DNA from: Clostridiales bacterium UBA4644
Lineage (GTDB): Bacteria > Bacillota > Clostridia > Oscillospirales > Butyricicoccaceae
Direction of reading: 5' to 3'
Assembly: GCA_002405755.1 (NCBI GenBank)
Contig: DHMK01000063.1
Location: 11,401 to 33,038 of the forward strand
Length of the DNA: 21,638 bases
Made by a program: the position numbers and the translations under genes. This document shows positions 1-7,591 of this stretch, piece after piece; positions within the stretch are counted from its first letter, which is position 1, and each line of letters starts with the position of its first letter. The notes below the pieces were generated by a model. The model ran no database searches. It was not told the origin of the DNA and saw nothing but the letters and a program-made list of their open reading frames with translations.

Positions 1-762
1 TCCGACCGGGGCGGCGGCACGGTAAATGTGGACGGCGGGACCTATACCTCAAACGGCTATAATTCCCCGGCGGTCTATTCCACGGCGGCCATCACCGTGA
101 AAAATGCCATTCTCACCGCCAACAGCTCCGAGGCCCTGGTCATTGAGGGCAAGAACTCCATCACCCTGGAGGACTGCGCCGTCACCGGCAGCATGAGCGA
201 CACCCAGGGGGCCAGCTCCGATGAAAATGTCCACAATGTGATGATCTATCAGTCCATGAGCGGCGACGCCGATGTGGGCACCTCCACCTTCTCTATGACC
301 GGCGGCAGCCTGACGGCGAAAAACGGCGATATGTTCTATGTGACCAACACCCACTGCATCCTGACTCTTTCCGGCGTGACGCTCCGCAGCGAAGACGCAG
401 ACGGCGCTCTGCTGCGGGTGGCGGGCAACAGCGCCAGCCACGGCTGGGGCACGGCAGGCAGCAACGGCGCACAGGTGGAGTTTACCGCCGACGCTCAGGT
501 CCTGGAGGGCGACATCATCGTAGACAGTATTTCCACGCTGGATCTGACGCTGACAGGCGGCAGCAGCTTTACCGGAACAGTGAACATCACGGAAAATGCT
601 CAGGGCGGCGCTGCCGTCGGCAGCAATGCCGTGGTCACCATCGACAGCGGCTGCACCTGGACTCTCACCGGCGACTGCGTCATCAGCAGTCTGATCAACA
701 GCGGTACCATCAACTTCAACGGCTATACCGTCACGCTGGCCGACGGCACCGTGCTGCGGTAA
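1..762 (+). CDS. Secreted right-handed beta-helix (adhesin/pectate-lyase-like) protein, 3' part
   Basis: The reading frame is open from the first base to a TAA at 760-762, so the start lies outside the window (253 codons visible). The protein is low in Cys and rich in Gly, Ser, Thr, Asn and Ala, with regularly spaced short beta-strand runs such as GGTYTSNGYNSPAVYS, NGDMFYVTNTHCILTLSGV and LDLTLTGGSSFTGTVNI. That pattern is typical of parallel beta-helix surface proteins of gut Clostridia. The end (NSGTINFNGYTVTLADGTVLR) looks like the last helix turns. No LPXTG motif, membrane anchor or catalytic motif is visible. The role is inferred to be extracellular (adhesion or polysaccharide contact); the exact function is unknown. 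No convincing terminator was seen between its stop and the next promoter. Confidence 0.7.
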   Translation, partial: SDRGGGTVNVDGGTYTSNGYNSPAVYSTAAITVKNAILTANSSEALVIEGKNSITLEDCAVTGSMSDTQGASSDENVHNVMIYQSMSGDADVGTSTFSMTGGSLTAKNGDMFYVTNTHCILTLSGVTLRSEDADGALLRVAGNSASHGWGTAGSNGAQVEFTADAQVLEGDIIVDSISTLDLTLTGGSSFTGTVNITENAQGGAAVGSNAVVTIDSGCTWTLTGDCVISSLINSGTINFNGYTVTLADGTVLR

Positions 763-792
763 GTCTGCCCTCTGTCCGCCGTGAAAATCACT

Positions 793-820
793 TTGCTTTT
801 GCCTGAAGCTATGCTATAAT
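793..820 (+). promoter_or_regulatory. Promoter of the TetR-family gene
   Basis: TTGCTT at 793-798 and a perfect TATAAT at 815-820 are separated by 16 bp, giving a sigma-A-like promoter about 40 bp before the start codon at 862. The -10 box lies inside the left arm of the inverted repeat 811-846. Confidence 0.65.
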
Positions 821-846
821 CTGATTTGAGAAGAACATTATAGCAT
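811..846. repeat. Perfect 10-bp inverted repeat spanning the TetR-gene promoter start region (candidate operator)
   Basis: ATGCTATAAT at 811-820 is perfectly repeated in inverse at 837-846 (ATTATAGCAT), with a 16-bp gap. The left arm contains the whole -10 box and the right arm lies just before the ribosome binding site GGGGAG (847-852). Because the left arm is upstream of the expected transcription start, the repeat probably acts as DNA rather than as an RNA hairpin. Autoregulation by the downstream TetR protein is an inference. Confidence 0.55.
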
Positions 847-861
847 GGGGGAGCTGGCGAT

Positions 862-1416
862 ATGTCTCAGGTGACGAAACGCGCACTGGAGCAGTCCTTA
901 AAAAATCTTCTTCTGAAAAAGCCGCTCACAAAGATCACCGTGGGCGAGATCGCAGAGGACTGCGGCATCAACCGCATGACCTTTTACTACCATTTCAAGG
1001 ATATTTACGACCTTGTGGAATGGTCCTGTCTGGAGGATGCCCGGCGGGCGCTGGACGAAAAGAAGACCTGCGAGACCTGGCAGCAGGGATTTTTACAGAT
1101 CTTCGAGGCCGTCCTGCAAAACAAGCCCTTTATTCTGAACGTTTATCGCTGCGTCCACAGAGAGCAGGTGGAGAAATACCTGCAGCCGCTGGTGGACCGG
1201 CTCCTGCTGGATGTGATCAACGAAGCGGTCGGCGAGATGCAGGTCCGGGATGATGACAAGCAGTTCATCGCGCAGGTCTATTCCTATGTCTTCATCGGAC
1301 TGATGCTGAACTGGATCAAGGACGGTATGCGGGAGGATCCCCGCCTGATCGTAGACCGGCTCTCAAAACTGATCCGCGGCTCCATGAAGGAGGCACTTTC
1401 CCGCTTCAGGCTCTGA
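862..1416 (+). CDS. TetR/AcrR-family transcriptional regulator
   Basis: This is a 184-residue DNA-binding regulator of normal TetR length. The N-terminal helix-turn-helix is clear: residues ~8-50 contain ITVGEIAEDCGINRMTFYYHF, with the recognition-helix signature GINRMTFYYHFKD. The rest is an all-helical ligand/dimer domain (about residues 55-184) of the 'TetR-like C-terminal' (DhaS-like) type, with a hydrophobic helix around FIAQVYSYVFIGLMLNWI. The ATG at 862 is preceded by GGGGAG at 847-852. It stands alone between its own promoter and the oleate hydratase gene and could regulate itself (inverted repeat 811-846) and/or ohyA (palindrome 1461-1489). The effector is unknown; a fatty acid is a guess based only on the neighbour. 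Confidence 0.85.
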   Translation: MSQVTKRALEQSLKNLLLKKPLTKITVGEIAEDCGINRMTFYYHFKDIYDLVEWSCLEDARRALDEKKTCETWQQGFLQIFEAVLQNKPFILNVYRCVHREQVEKYLQPLVDRLLLDVINEAVGEMQVRDDDKQFIAQVYSYVFIGLMLNWIKDGMREDPRLIVDRLSKLIRGSMKEALSRFRL

Positions 1417-1460
1417 TTTTATCATTTCGGCCCATTTGATCAATTTTTTTACACTCTTCC

Positions 1461-1489
1461 GCTCCGTGATAAAGTCTTTATCACGGAGC
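1461..1489. terminator. Perfect 13-bp palindrome: terminator of the TetR gene or operator of ohyA
   Basis: GCTCCGTGATAAA (1461-1473), a 3-nt loop, then its exact complement (1477-1489), followed by ATTTTCTGTTTATT. It lies 44 bp after the TetR stop, as expected of a Rho-independent terminator, although the T-tract is interrupted. It also ends only 12 bp before the ohyA -35 box, so it could equally be bound by a repressor. Confidence 0.6.
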
Positions 1490-1501
1490 ATTTTCTGTTT
1501 A

Positions 1502-1529
1502 TTGCAAGCCGGGCGGCCAGCGCTATAAT
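1502..1529 (+). promoter_or_regulatory. Promoter of ohyA
   Basis: TTGCAA (1502-1507) and a perfect TATAAT (1524-1529) are separated by 16 bp. Transcription would begin near 1536, about 37 bp before the start codon, with AGGAGGT at 1560-1566 as ribosome binding site. Confidence 0.7.
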
Positions 1530-1572
1530 AAGATCAACAGAGAAAAACAAAAGTACAACAGGAGGTTTTGTT

Positions 1573-3366
1573 ATGTATTATTCTGCTGGCACCTACGAAT
1601 CCTTTGCCCATCCCGAAAAGCCCAAGGATGTGGACAAAAAATCGGCTTATATCATCGGCACCGGTCTGGCCGGATTGACGGCGGCCTTCTATCTGGTCCG
1701 CGACGGACAGATGAAGGGCGAGCACATCCATCTGCTGGAAAAGCTGGAGCTGGCCGGCGGCAGCTGCGACGGCCGCAAGGATGTTACCAAGGGCTTCTTC
1801 ATGCGGGGCGGCCGGGAGATGGACAATCATTTCGAGGTCATGTGGGACACCTTCCGGGATGTTCCCTCCATCGAAACGCCGGGCGTTTCCGTTCTGGATG
1901 AATACTACTGGCTCAATAAGCACGACCCCAACTACTCTCTCTGCCGCGCCAGCATCAATCGCGGCGAGGATGCCCACACCGACAGGCAGTTCAAGCTGGA
2001 CAAGGATTCCGCTCTGGCGCTCTCCAAGCTGTTCCTGACGCCGGAAAAGGATCTGGAGGACAAGAAGATCTCCGATGTGCTGCCGGAATCCTTCTGGAGC
2101 ACCAATTTCTGGCTCTACTGGCAGACCATGTTCGCCTTCCAGCGCTGGTCCAGCGCACTGGAAATGAAGCGCTATCTCTGCCGCTATGTCCATCACATCG
2201 ACGGCCTGCCCGATTTCAGCGCCCTGCGCTTCACCAAGTATAACCAGTATGAGAGCATGATCCTTCCGCTGGTAAAATATCTGGAGGCTCACGGCGTGCG
2301 CATTGAATACGGCATGGATGTGAAGAATGTCGTCATCGAGACGGAGGGCGACAAGAAAGTTGCCCGGCAGATCGTCTATGTCAAGGACGGCAAGGAGCAG
2401 ACCATCGACCTGATCGAGGACGATCTGGTGTTCATCACCAACGGCTGCTGCACCGACACCTCCTGCTATGGCGACCAGACCCATGCTCCCGACCTTTCCG
2501 GCGTGAAAAACGGCTGCGGCGAATCCTGGGATATGTGGAAAGCCATCGCCGCCCAGGCGGAGCACGGCGAATATGGCAACCCCGATAAATTCTGCTCCGA
2601 TGTGGACGCCACCAACTGGATGAGCGCCACCGTGGCCACCTCCAATGAGGAGATCATCCGGCACATCATGAGCATCTGCAAGCGGGATCCCCGCGCCGGC
2701 AAGGTGACCACCGGCGGCATCGTCACCGTCAAGGACAGCACCGACCACTGGTATCTCTCCTGGACCATCAACCGCCAGCCCCAGTTCAAATCGCAGGACA
2801 AGAACACGGTGCTTGTGTGGCTGTATTCGCTGAATACCAACCGGGAAGGCAATTATGTAAAGAAGGCCATGCGGGACTGCACCGGCGAGGAGGTCTGCCG
2901 CGAGTGGCTGTACCACATCGGCGTGCCGGAGGATCAGATCGACACCCTGGCCCACGACGCCTGCAACACCACCACCTGCTTCATGCCCTATATCAACGCC
3001 TTCTTCCAGCCCCGCAAGGAATCTGACCGGCCCAGGGTCGTACCCGACGGCGCCGTGAACTTCGCCTTCATCGGCCAGTTTGCCGAAACGCCCCGCGACA
3101 CCATCTTCACCACCGAGTATTCCATGCGCACCGGTATGGAATCGGTCTACACCCTGCTGGACATCGACCGGGGCGTGCCGGAGGTCTGGGGCAGCAAGTA
3201 CGATGTGCGGGAGCTGCTGCGCGCCTGCTACTACGCCATCGACAAGAAGCCCATCAGCGAAGCGCCCCTCTCCTTCGCGGAGAAGGAGCTGATCAAGATG
3301 GCCCTGCGCAAGGTCAAGGGCACGGATCTTGAGCTCCTGCTGAAGGAAAGCGGCCTGATCGAATAA
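1573..3366 (+). CDS. ohyA: Oleate hydratase (MCRA family), FAD-dependent
   Basis: This 597-residue protein matches the myosin-cross-reactive-antigen/oleate hydratase family in full length. These enzymes add water to the cis-9 double bond of oleate and related fatty acids, giving 10-hydroxy acids, which detoxifies unsaturated fatty acids. The FAD-binding Rossmann motif is GTGLAG at residues 29-34, followed by the strand/acidic end HIHLLEK. The catalytic-loop motif RGGREMDNHFE places Glu82, and Tyr201 lies in MKRYLCRYVHHI. These match the positions of the two catalytic residues known for the Staphylococcus aureus enzyme (Glu82, Tyr201). The start is fixed by AGGAGGT at 1560-1566 with 6-nt spacing. 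It is monocistronic, between its own promoter and a strong terminator, next to a TetR regulator. Cytoplasmic or membrane-peripheral. Confidence 0.96.
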   Translation: MYYSAGTYESFAHPEKPKDVDKKSAYIIGTGLAGLTAAFYLVRDGQMKGEHIHLLEKLELAGGSCDGRKDVTKGFFMRGGREMDNHFEVMWDTFRDVPSIETPGVSVLDEYYWLNKHDPNYSLCRASINRGEDAHTDRQFKLDKDSALALSKLFLTPEKDLEDKKISDVLPESFWSTNFWLYWQTMFAFQRWSSALEMKRYLCRYVHHIDGLPDFSALRFTKYNQYESMILPLVKYLEAHGVRIEYGMDVKNVVIETEGDKKVARQIVYVKDGKEQTIDLIEDDLVFITNGCCTDTSCYGDQTHAPDLSGVKNGCGESWDMWKAIAAQAEHGEYGNPDKFCSDVDATNWMSATVATSNEEIIRHIMSICKRDPRAGKVTTGGIVTVKDSTDHWYLSWTINRQPQFKSQDKNTVLVWLYSLNTNREGNYVKKAMRDCTGEEVCREWLYHIGVPEDQIDTLAHDACNTTTCFMPYINAFFQPRKESDRPRVVPDGAVNFAFIGQFAETPRDTIFTTEYSMRTGMESVYTLLDIDRGVPEVWGSKYDVRELLRACYYAIDKKPISEAPLSFAEKELIKMALRKVKGTDLELLLKESGLIE

Positions 3367-3373
3367 AGCAAAT

Positions 3374-3399
3374 AAAAAAAGCCCGCCCCGGCCGGGCGG
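3374..3399 (-). terminator. Terminator for the minus-strand lipoprotein gene
   Basis: CCGCCC (3383-3388), a 5-nt loop and GGGCGG (3394-3399). On the minus strand the stem is followed by a GC-rich base and a run of seven T (plus-strand A-run 3374-3380), the classical intrinsic terminator form. It faces ohyA convergently. Confidence 0.75.
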
Positions 3400-3408
3400 A
3401 AAGAAAGA

Positions 3409-3454
3409 GCTGCAGCGTAATGTTACGCTGCAGCCCTTCTGTTTTGTTCTTTTA
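3409..3454 (+). terminator. Strong terminator of ohyA, probably bidirectional
   Basis: GCTGCAGCGTAA (3409-3420) and its exact complement TTACGCTGCAGC (3423-3434) form a 12-bp stem with a 2-nt centre. It is followed on the plus strand by CCTTCTGTTTTGTTCTTTTA. The minus-strand side (TCTTTCTTTCC) is also T-rich, so it can act in both directions. Confidence 0.8.
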
Positions 3455-3458
3455 TGCT

Positions 3459-4583
3459 TTACTGGGGCAGCTCTGCGGCCTTGCAGATGATGGAAGCGTC
3501 ATACTTCTCGCAAATGCAGACCAGGTAGCCGCCGGTCTGGCCGTCTTCCACGTCAAAGTAAGAGGCCTTGACGCTGTGGTCGTTCCAGCCGGAAGCAAAC
3601 TTGCCGCCTTCGTTCAGCATATTGTTGGCGCGCAGTCTGCCGTAGTTCAGGTCGGTCAGGGGCAGGACCTTGCCGTTGGGCAGCGTCAGGTTCTCGCCAT
3701 CCTGGACCACATCGGCCAGTGCAATGGCAAAGCAGGACTTCTCGGGCTTGTTGGTCAGAACGGGGGTCGCGCCGGTGGTGTCAAACTCAAAGGTGGCGCC
3801 CAGATATTCCCAAGCCTCGCCTTCCAGACCCAGATCAGCCCAGGCCAGCTTCAGGGAGCCGGTGCGCTCCATACCGTCGCGCTTATAGCGGCCGATCTCC
3901 ACCATGCCGGCATCCGCCAGAACGCCGATACGGTCGTCACCGGAGGAACCCGGAGTCTCGATGACCAGCGTGTAGGAATCCGTCATATCCAGAGCGCCGG
4001 TGAACACGCCCTCAGGATCGGTCTCCTCGGGAGCGATGGCTTCGCCGGGCAGCATCTGCGTGGAGACGACGATGCTCTGGTTGTACTTCTCGCAGTTCAG
4101 GAACACATAGTAGCCGGTGGTGTTGTCAAAGAAGTCGGCGTCCACGCTCAGGTCGTTCCAGCCCATGACATACTTGCCGCCTTCATTGATCAGGCTGTTG
4201 GGACGCATGATGCCGTTGTTCAGGTAGATGTACTTGAACTCCACGCCGTTGGGCAGGGTAACCGCGTCTTCGCCCAGGGTGATATCGCCCACGGGCACCA
4301 CATAGCAGCACTTCTCGGGCTTGTTGGTCAGGACGGGCTTTTCGCCGGAAATATCAAAGATAAAGGTCGCGCCCAGATACTCCCAGGCTTCGCCCTCCAG
4401 GCCCAGCTCGCTCCAGTCAAACTCCAGCGCGTCGATGCGCTTGCCTGCCCAGCTTGTTGTACTGACCGATCTCCACCTTGCCGGCGGCGTCACGGACGCC
4501 GATGCGCTCGTTGCCGGTGGTGCCGGGCGTCTCGATCACGATGTTGTAGTCCTCGGTCTTGTCCAGAATGCCTTCAAAGGTCG
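3459..4583 (-). repeat. Tandem intragenic domain duplication, period 573 bp
   Basis: Near-identical blocks recur exactly 573 bp (191 codons) apart. For example, CTTCTCGGGCTTGTTGGTCAG begins at 3738 and again at 4311, and the GCCCAGATA.TCCCA.GC.TCGCC.TCCAG block begins near 3797 and 4370. Other parts of the two copies are more diverged. This is direct evidence of an internal duplication within one lipoprotein gene. Confidence 0.85.
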
Positions 4584-4740
4584 TGGAGGTCTCCTCCGCA
4601 TTCTGATTCTCGTCCTGCTGATCCTCCGCAGGCTGCTGCGGATCGTCTGTGTTGGGGGTCTGTCCGTTATCCGAACCGCAGCCAGCCAGCAGAGCCAGCA
4701 GCATCATGGCGGCCAGGATCAAAGACAATGCTTTTTTCAT
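3459..4740 (-). pseudogene. Secreted lipoprotein with two tandem copies of an unknown ~191-residue domain, frameshifted
   Basis: The gene starts at ATG 4740 (ribosome binding site AAAGGAG just upstream) with a lipoprotein signal peptide ending in the lipobox L18-A19-G20-C21, then an acidic Q/E/D/N-rich linker. Two homologous domains follow. Each contains VIETPG, RIGV, VEIG.Y, LGLEGEAWEYLGATF.FD, PVLTNKPEK, NEGGK...GWND.SV and CEKY. One extra base near 4450-4456 breaks copy 1: the N-terminal frame ends at 4417 after VEIGQYNKLG, while the downstream frame resumes with KRIDALEFDWSELGLEGEAW. Removing one base restores about 426 residues. No family was recognised; a carbohydrate-binding or envelope role is possible. 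It is divergent from the peptide-binding lipoprotein, whose signal peptide is very similar. A sequencing error is a real alternative to true inactivation. Confidence 0.75.
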
Positions 4741-4759
4741 GGTAGTTTCTCCTTTACGA

Positions 4760-4787
4760 ATTATTCTTCGTTTGCATAGATGTGCAA
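4760..4787 (-). promoter_or_regulatory. Candidate promoter of the tandem-domain lipoprotein, with a small inverted repeat
   Basis: On the minus strand TTGCAC (4787-4782) and AATAAT (4765-4760) are 16 bp apart, upstream of AAAGGAG and the ATG at 4740. The -35 side overlaps a short inverted repeat TTGCA-N6-TGCAA (4772-4787). The intergenic region between the two divergent lipoprotein starts is only 72 bp. No convincing plus-strand promoter for the peptide-binding gene could be picked out. Confidence 0.4.
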
Positions 4788-4812
4788 GTTTGGATGATTA
4801 GGAGGATGAAAT

Positions 4813-6550
4813 ATGAAAAGAATCTTGGCTGTTCTGTTGGCCATGATGATGCTTCTGGGCCTGCTGGCCGGCTGCGGTTCCGACAACAGCACCACCAACA
4901 GCGGCGAGAACGGCGCGCCGGCGGAGGATCTCTCCCAGGTCACCACCCGCGCCACGGAAATGCTTGGCTTTACGCTGGCAGACAAGCAGGAGATCCGCTC
5001 CGTGTATTCCGGCGAGGTCTCCACGCTGAACTACCTGACCACCACCTCTACCAATGAATTCGGTCTCTGCGCCAGCTTCATCGACAGCCCGGTAGAACTA
5101 TGACCAGTATGGCGTGATGGTCCCAGGTCTGACTGAATCCTGGGAGATCAGCGAAGACGGCCTGACCTATACCTTCCACATCCGGGACAATGCCACCCGG
5201 GTCACCTGGGAAGGCGAATATTATGCCAATGTCACCGCAGACGATTTTGTCGCCAGCCTGGAATATGTTCTGGATCGCGCCAACGGCTCCACCTCTGCCG
5301 GCTTTGCCTATCCCGTCATCAAGAATGCAAAGGCCTATTATATGCAGAAGATCACAGACTTCAGCCAGGTGGGCGTTAAGGCTGCGGACGAGCACACGCT
5401 GGTCTACACTCTGGAGGAGCCTTGCCCCTACTTCCTGTCGCTGACCAGCTATATGTGCTTCTAGCCTGTGTGCAGCGCCTTCCTGGAGGAGGTCGGCGAG
5501 GACTTCGGCACCTATAACGACTGCATCCTTTACTGCGGCGCTTATATCTTCTCCGAGTTTGAGCCGCAGGTCCGCAAGGTCCGCACCAAGAATCCCTCTT
5601 ACTGGGATATCGAAAACGTTCATATCACCAAGATCACTTCCACCTACAACAAGGAAGCGGCTGTGGTCTCTCCCGACCTGTATCTCCGCGGCGAGATCAC
5701 CTCGCTGGATGTTCCCAGCTCCCTGCTGCAGGATTGGATGAACGATCCCGATCATATCATCATCAACACCTTCACGCCCCCGGATTTCGTGGCCATGAAC
5801 GGCTCTGACTTTGTCAACATCGGCGGCATGGCGAAATACACCAACGATGAAAACAACCTGTCCAACCCCGATCTGGCGCTGGAGCTGAAGGAGCAGGCCA
5901 TTGCCGATCTGACGGCAAAGGGCGTCACCTTCCCCATCAAGATCCTGATGCCCTACAACGGCGGCGCCACCTGGGGCAACCGCTGCCAGGTCATCAAGCA
6001 GCAGATGGAGAGCCTGCTGGGCTCTGATTTCATCGAGATCTGCTTCGAGGCTTACAGCTCCTCCTTCCTGGATTCCACCCGCCGCTGCGGCAACTACGCC
6101 CTGCAGGAGTGCAACGAGGAGGCCACCTTCGCCGATCCCGACACCTTCACCATGATGTTCGATGAGGACAACAACTTCTCCTTCTTCTATGCCTGCGAGG
6201 AAGTGGACGAAAACGGCAACAACCTGTTTGACGTCTACATGGAGAAGCTGAATTACGCCAAGTCCCAGACCACAGATCTCAGCGAGCGCTACAAGGCCTT
6301 CGCCGATGCGGAAGCTTATCTGCTGGACAACGCCATCGCCATCCCCTTCGGCCTGGGCGTGCTGGGCGCGGGCTATACCTCCAGCCATACCAATCCCTTC
6401 GAGGGCGCCTGGTCTCCGCTGGGCGTTTCCAACGAGCGCTATAAGTACAGCTATGTTTATAACGAGACCATGAACTCCGAGCAGTATTACAAGCTTCAGG
6501 AACAGTGGGAAAAGGATAAGATCGCTGCACTGCAGGCTGCTGGCCAGTAA
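4813..6550 (+). pseudogene. oppA: OppA/DppA-like peptide ABC substrate-binding lipoprotein, disrupted
   Basis: ATG 4813 follows GGAGG (4801-4805). The lipoprotein signal ends in L18-A19-G20-C21. The rest is a family-5 solute-binding protein (STLNYLTTTSTNEFGLC, VPGLTESWEISEDGLTYTFHIRDN, VTADDFVASLEYVLD, KNPSYWDIENVHI), about 578 codons to TAA at 6550. Two lesions are visible. An extra base near 5098 throws the frame into a TGA at 5101-5103; removing the C there restores VEYDQYGVMVPG, the family pattern. An in-frame TAG at 5462-5464 replaces what should be Tyr in MCFYP. It would deliver extracellular oligopeptides to the OppBCDF permease encoded directly downstream. As read the gene cannot make a full product, but the rest of the operon is intact, so either recent inactivation or local sequence error is possible. 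Confidence 0.85.
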
Positions 6551-6584
6551 TTCAAAACGGCGGCCATTCCGGATAACAATTCGT

Positions 6585-6619
6585 GGGGGCCGGGATCCTT
6601 TCCGGCCCCCGTCCTTTTC
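6585..6619 (+). terminator. Intra-operon hairpin (partial terminator/attenuator) between oppA and oppB
   Basis: GGGGGCCGG (6585-6593) and CCGGCCCCC (6602-6610) form a 9-bp stem with an 8-nt loop, followed by GTCCTTTTCT. It lies 34 bp after the binding-protein stop and before oppB, where many ABC operons carry a leaky terminator that keeps binding protein in excess over membrane subunits. No separate oppB promoter was recognised. Confidence 0.7.
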
Positions 6620-6646
6620 TAAATCTGAAGTGAGGCTGAAACACAT

Positions 6647-7591
6647 ATGGGAAAATACATTCTTAGCCGGCTCTTGCGGTCGGTGGTCACCCTGGTGGTC
6701 ATCATCTCTGTCGTCTTCTCCCTGCTTCGTCTGATGCCCGTGGAAGGTTACTTCGGCGCGGGCTACGACAAGCTGGCTCCTGAGGTGGTGGACGCCTATC
6801 TGGAAAGCATCGGTCTGAAGGACCCGCTTTACAAGCAGCTGTTTGATTTCTACAAAAACGCTCTGCAAGGCGAGTTTGGCAAGTCCATCAATTATCGTAA
6901 GAACGTGGACGTCACCAAGATCATCGCGCCAAAAGTGAAATATTCCGTCTACTTCGGCCTGGCCTCTCTGGGCATCAGCCTGGTGATCGGTCTGCTGCTG
7001 GGCGTTTTCATGGCCCGCTATAAGGGCCACGCGCTGGATCGGGTGGGAACGGTCTACATCGTATTGATCAACTCCGTCCCCTCGGCGGTCTATTATCTGT
7101 TTATCCAATCCAAGATCTCCTCCTGGCTGTCGCTGCCCATGATCTTCGATCAGGACCGGCCCATCAGCTGGGTCCTGCCGGTGATCTCCATGTCTCTGGG
7201 CAGCATCGCCTCCTACGCCATGTGGATGCGCCGGTATATGGTAGACGAGCTGAACAAGGACTACATCCGTCTGGCCCGCGCCAAGGGCATCGGCCCCCGC
7301 AAGACCATGCTGAACCATGTGCTGCGCAACGCCTTTATCCCCATGGCGCAGTATCTCCCCTCCTCCATGCTGCTGACGATCTCCGGCTCCATCTATGTGG
7401 AGTCTCTGTATTCCATTCCCGGCATGGGCGGTCTGCTGGTAGACGCGATCCAGAAGCAGGATAACCCCCTGGTGCAGATCCTGGTCATCGTCTATTCCGC
7501 CATCGGTATTTTCGGTCTGGTGCTGGGCGATATTGCCATGGTCATCGTTGACCCGCGCATCAAGCTCGGCAAAAAGGGAGGCAACCGTTAA
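6647..7591 (+). CDS. oppB: Peptide ABC transporter permease, OppB/DppB type
   Basis: This 314-residue inner-membrane subunit of an oligopeptide/dipeptide importer has the usual length and plan for OppB. An N-terminal helix (ILSRLLRSVVTLVVIISVVFSLLRL) is followed by an extracytoplasmic segment and a five-helix BPD_transp_1 domain. The cytoplasmic EAA coupling loop is visible as YIRLARAKGIGPRKTMLNHV, which contacts the ATPases. The ATG at 6647 follows a modest TGAGG (6631-6635). It overlaps oppC by one base (TAATG), indicating translational coupling. The peptide size range cannot be told from the permease. Confidence 0.93.
   Translation: MGKYILSRLLRSVVTLVVIISVVFSLLRLMPVEGYFGAGYDKLAPEVVDAYLESIGLKDPLYKQLFDFYKNALQGEFGKSINYRKNVDVTKIIAPKVKYSVYFGLASLGISLVIGLLLGVFMARYKGHALDRVGTVYIVLINSVPSAVYYLFIQSKISSWLSLPMIFDQDRPISWVLPVISMSLGSIASYAMWMRRYMVDELNKDYIRLARAKGIGPRKTMLNHVLRNAFIPMAQYLPSSMLLTISGSIYVESLYSIPGMGGLLVDAIQKQDNPLVQILVIVYSAIGIFGLVLGDIAMVIVDPRIKLGKKGGNR

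Noticed and set aside
1534..2955. 473-codon minus-strand frame inside ohyA
   Set aside because: Oleate hydratase on the plus strand is unambiguous, and the antisense frame runs through its promoter.
4772..4787. TTGCA-N6-TGCAA as a definite operator between the divergent lipoprotein genes
   Set aside because: Arms of five bases are easily found by chance; it is mentioned only with the candidate promoter.
5078..7318. 746-codon open frame on the minus strand across the peptide-binding and oppB genes
   Set aside because: It is antisense to clear family members, crosses their gene boundary, and its composition (runs of His, Asp, Gly, Gln) is the mirror of GC-rich codon bias. No motif or ribosome binding site supports it.
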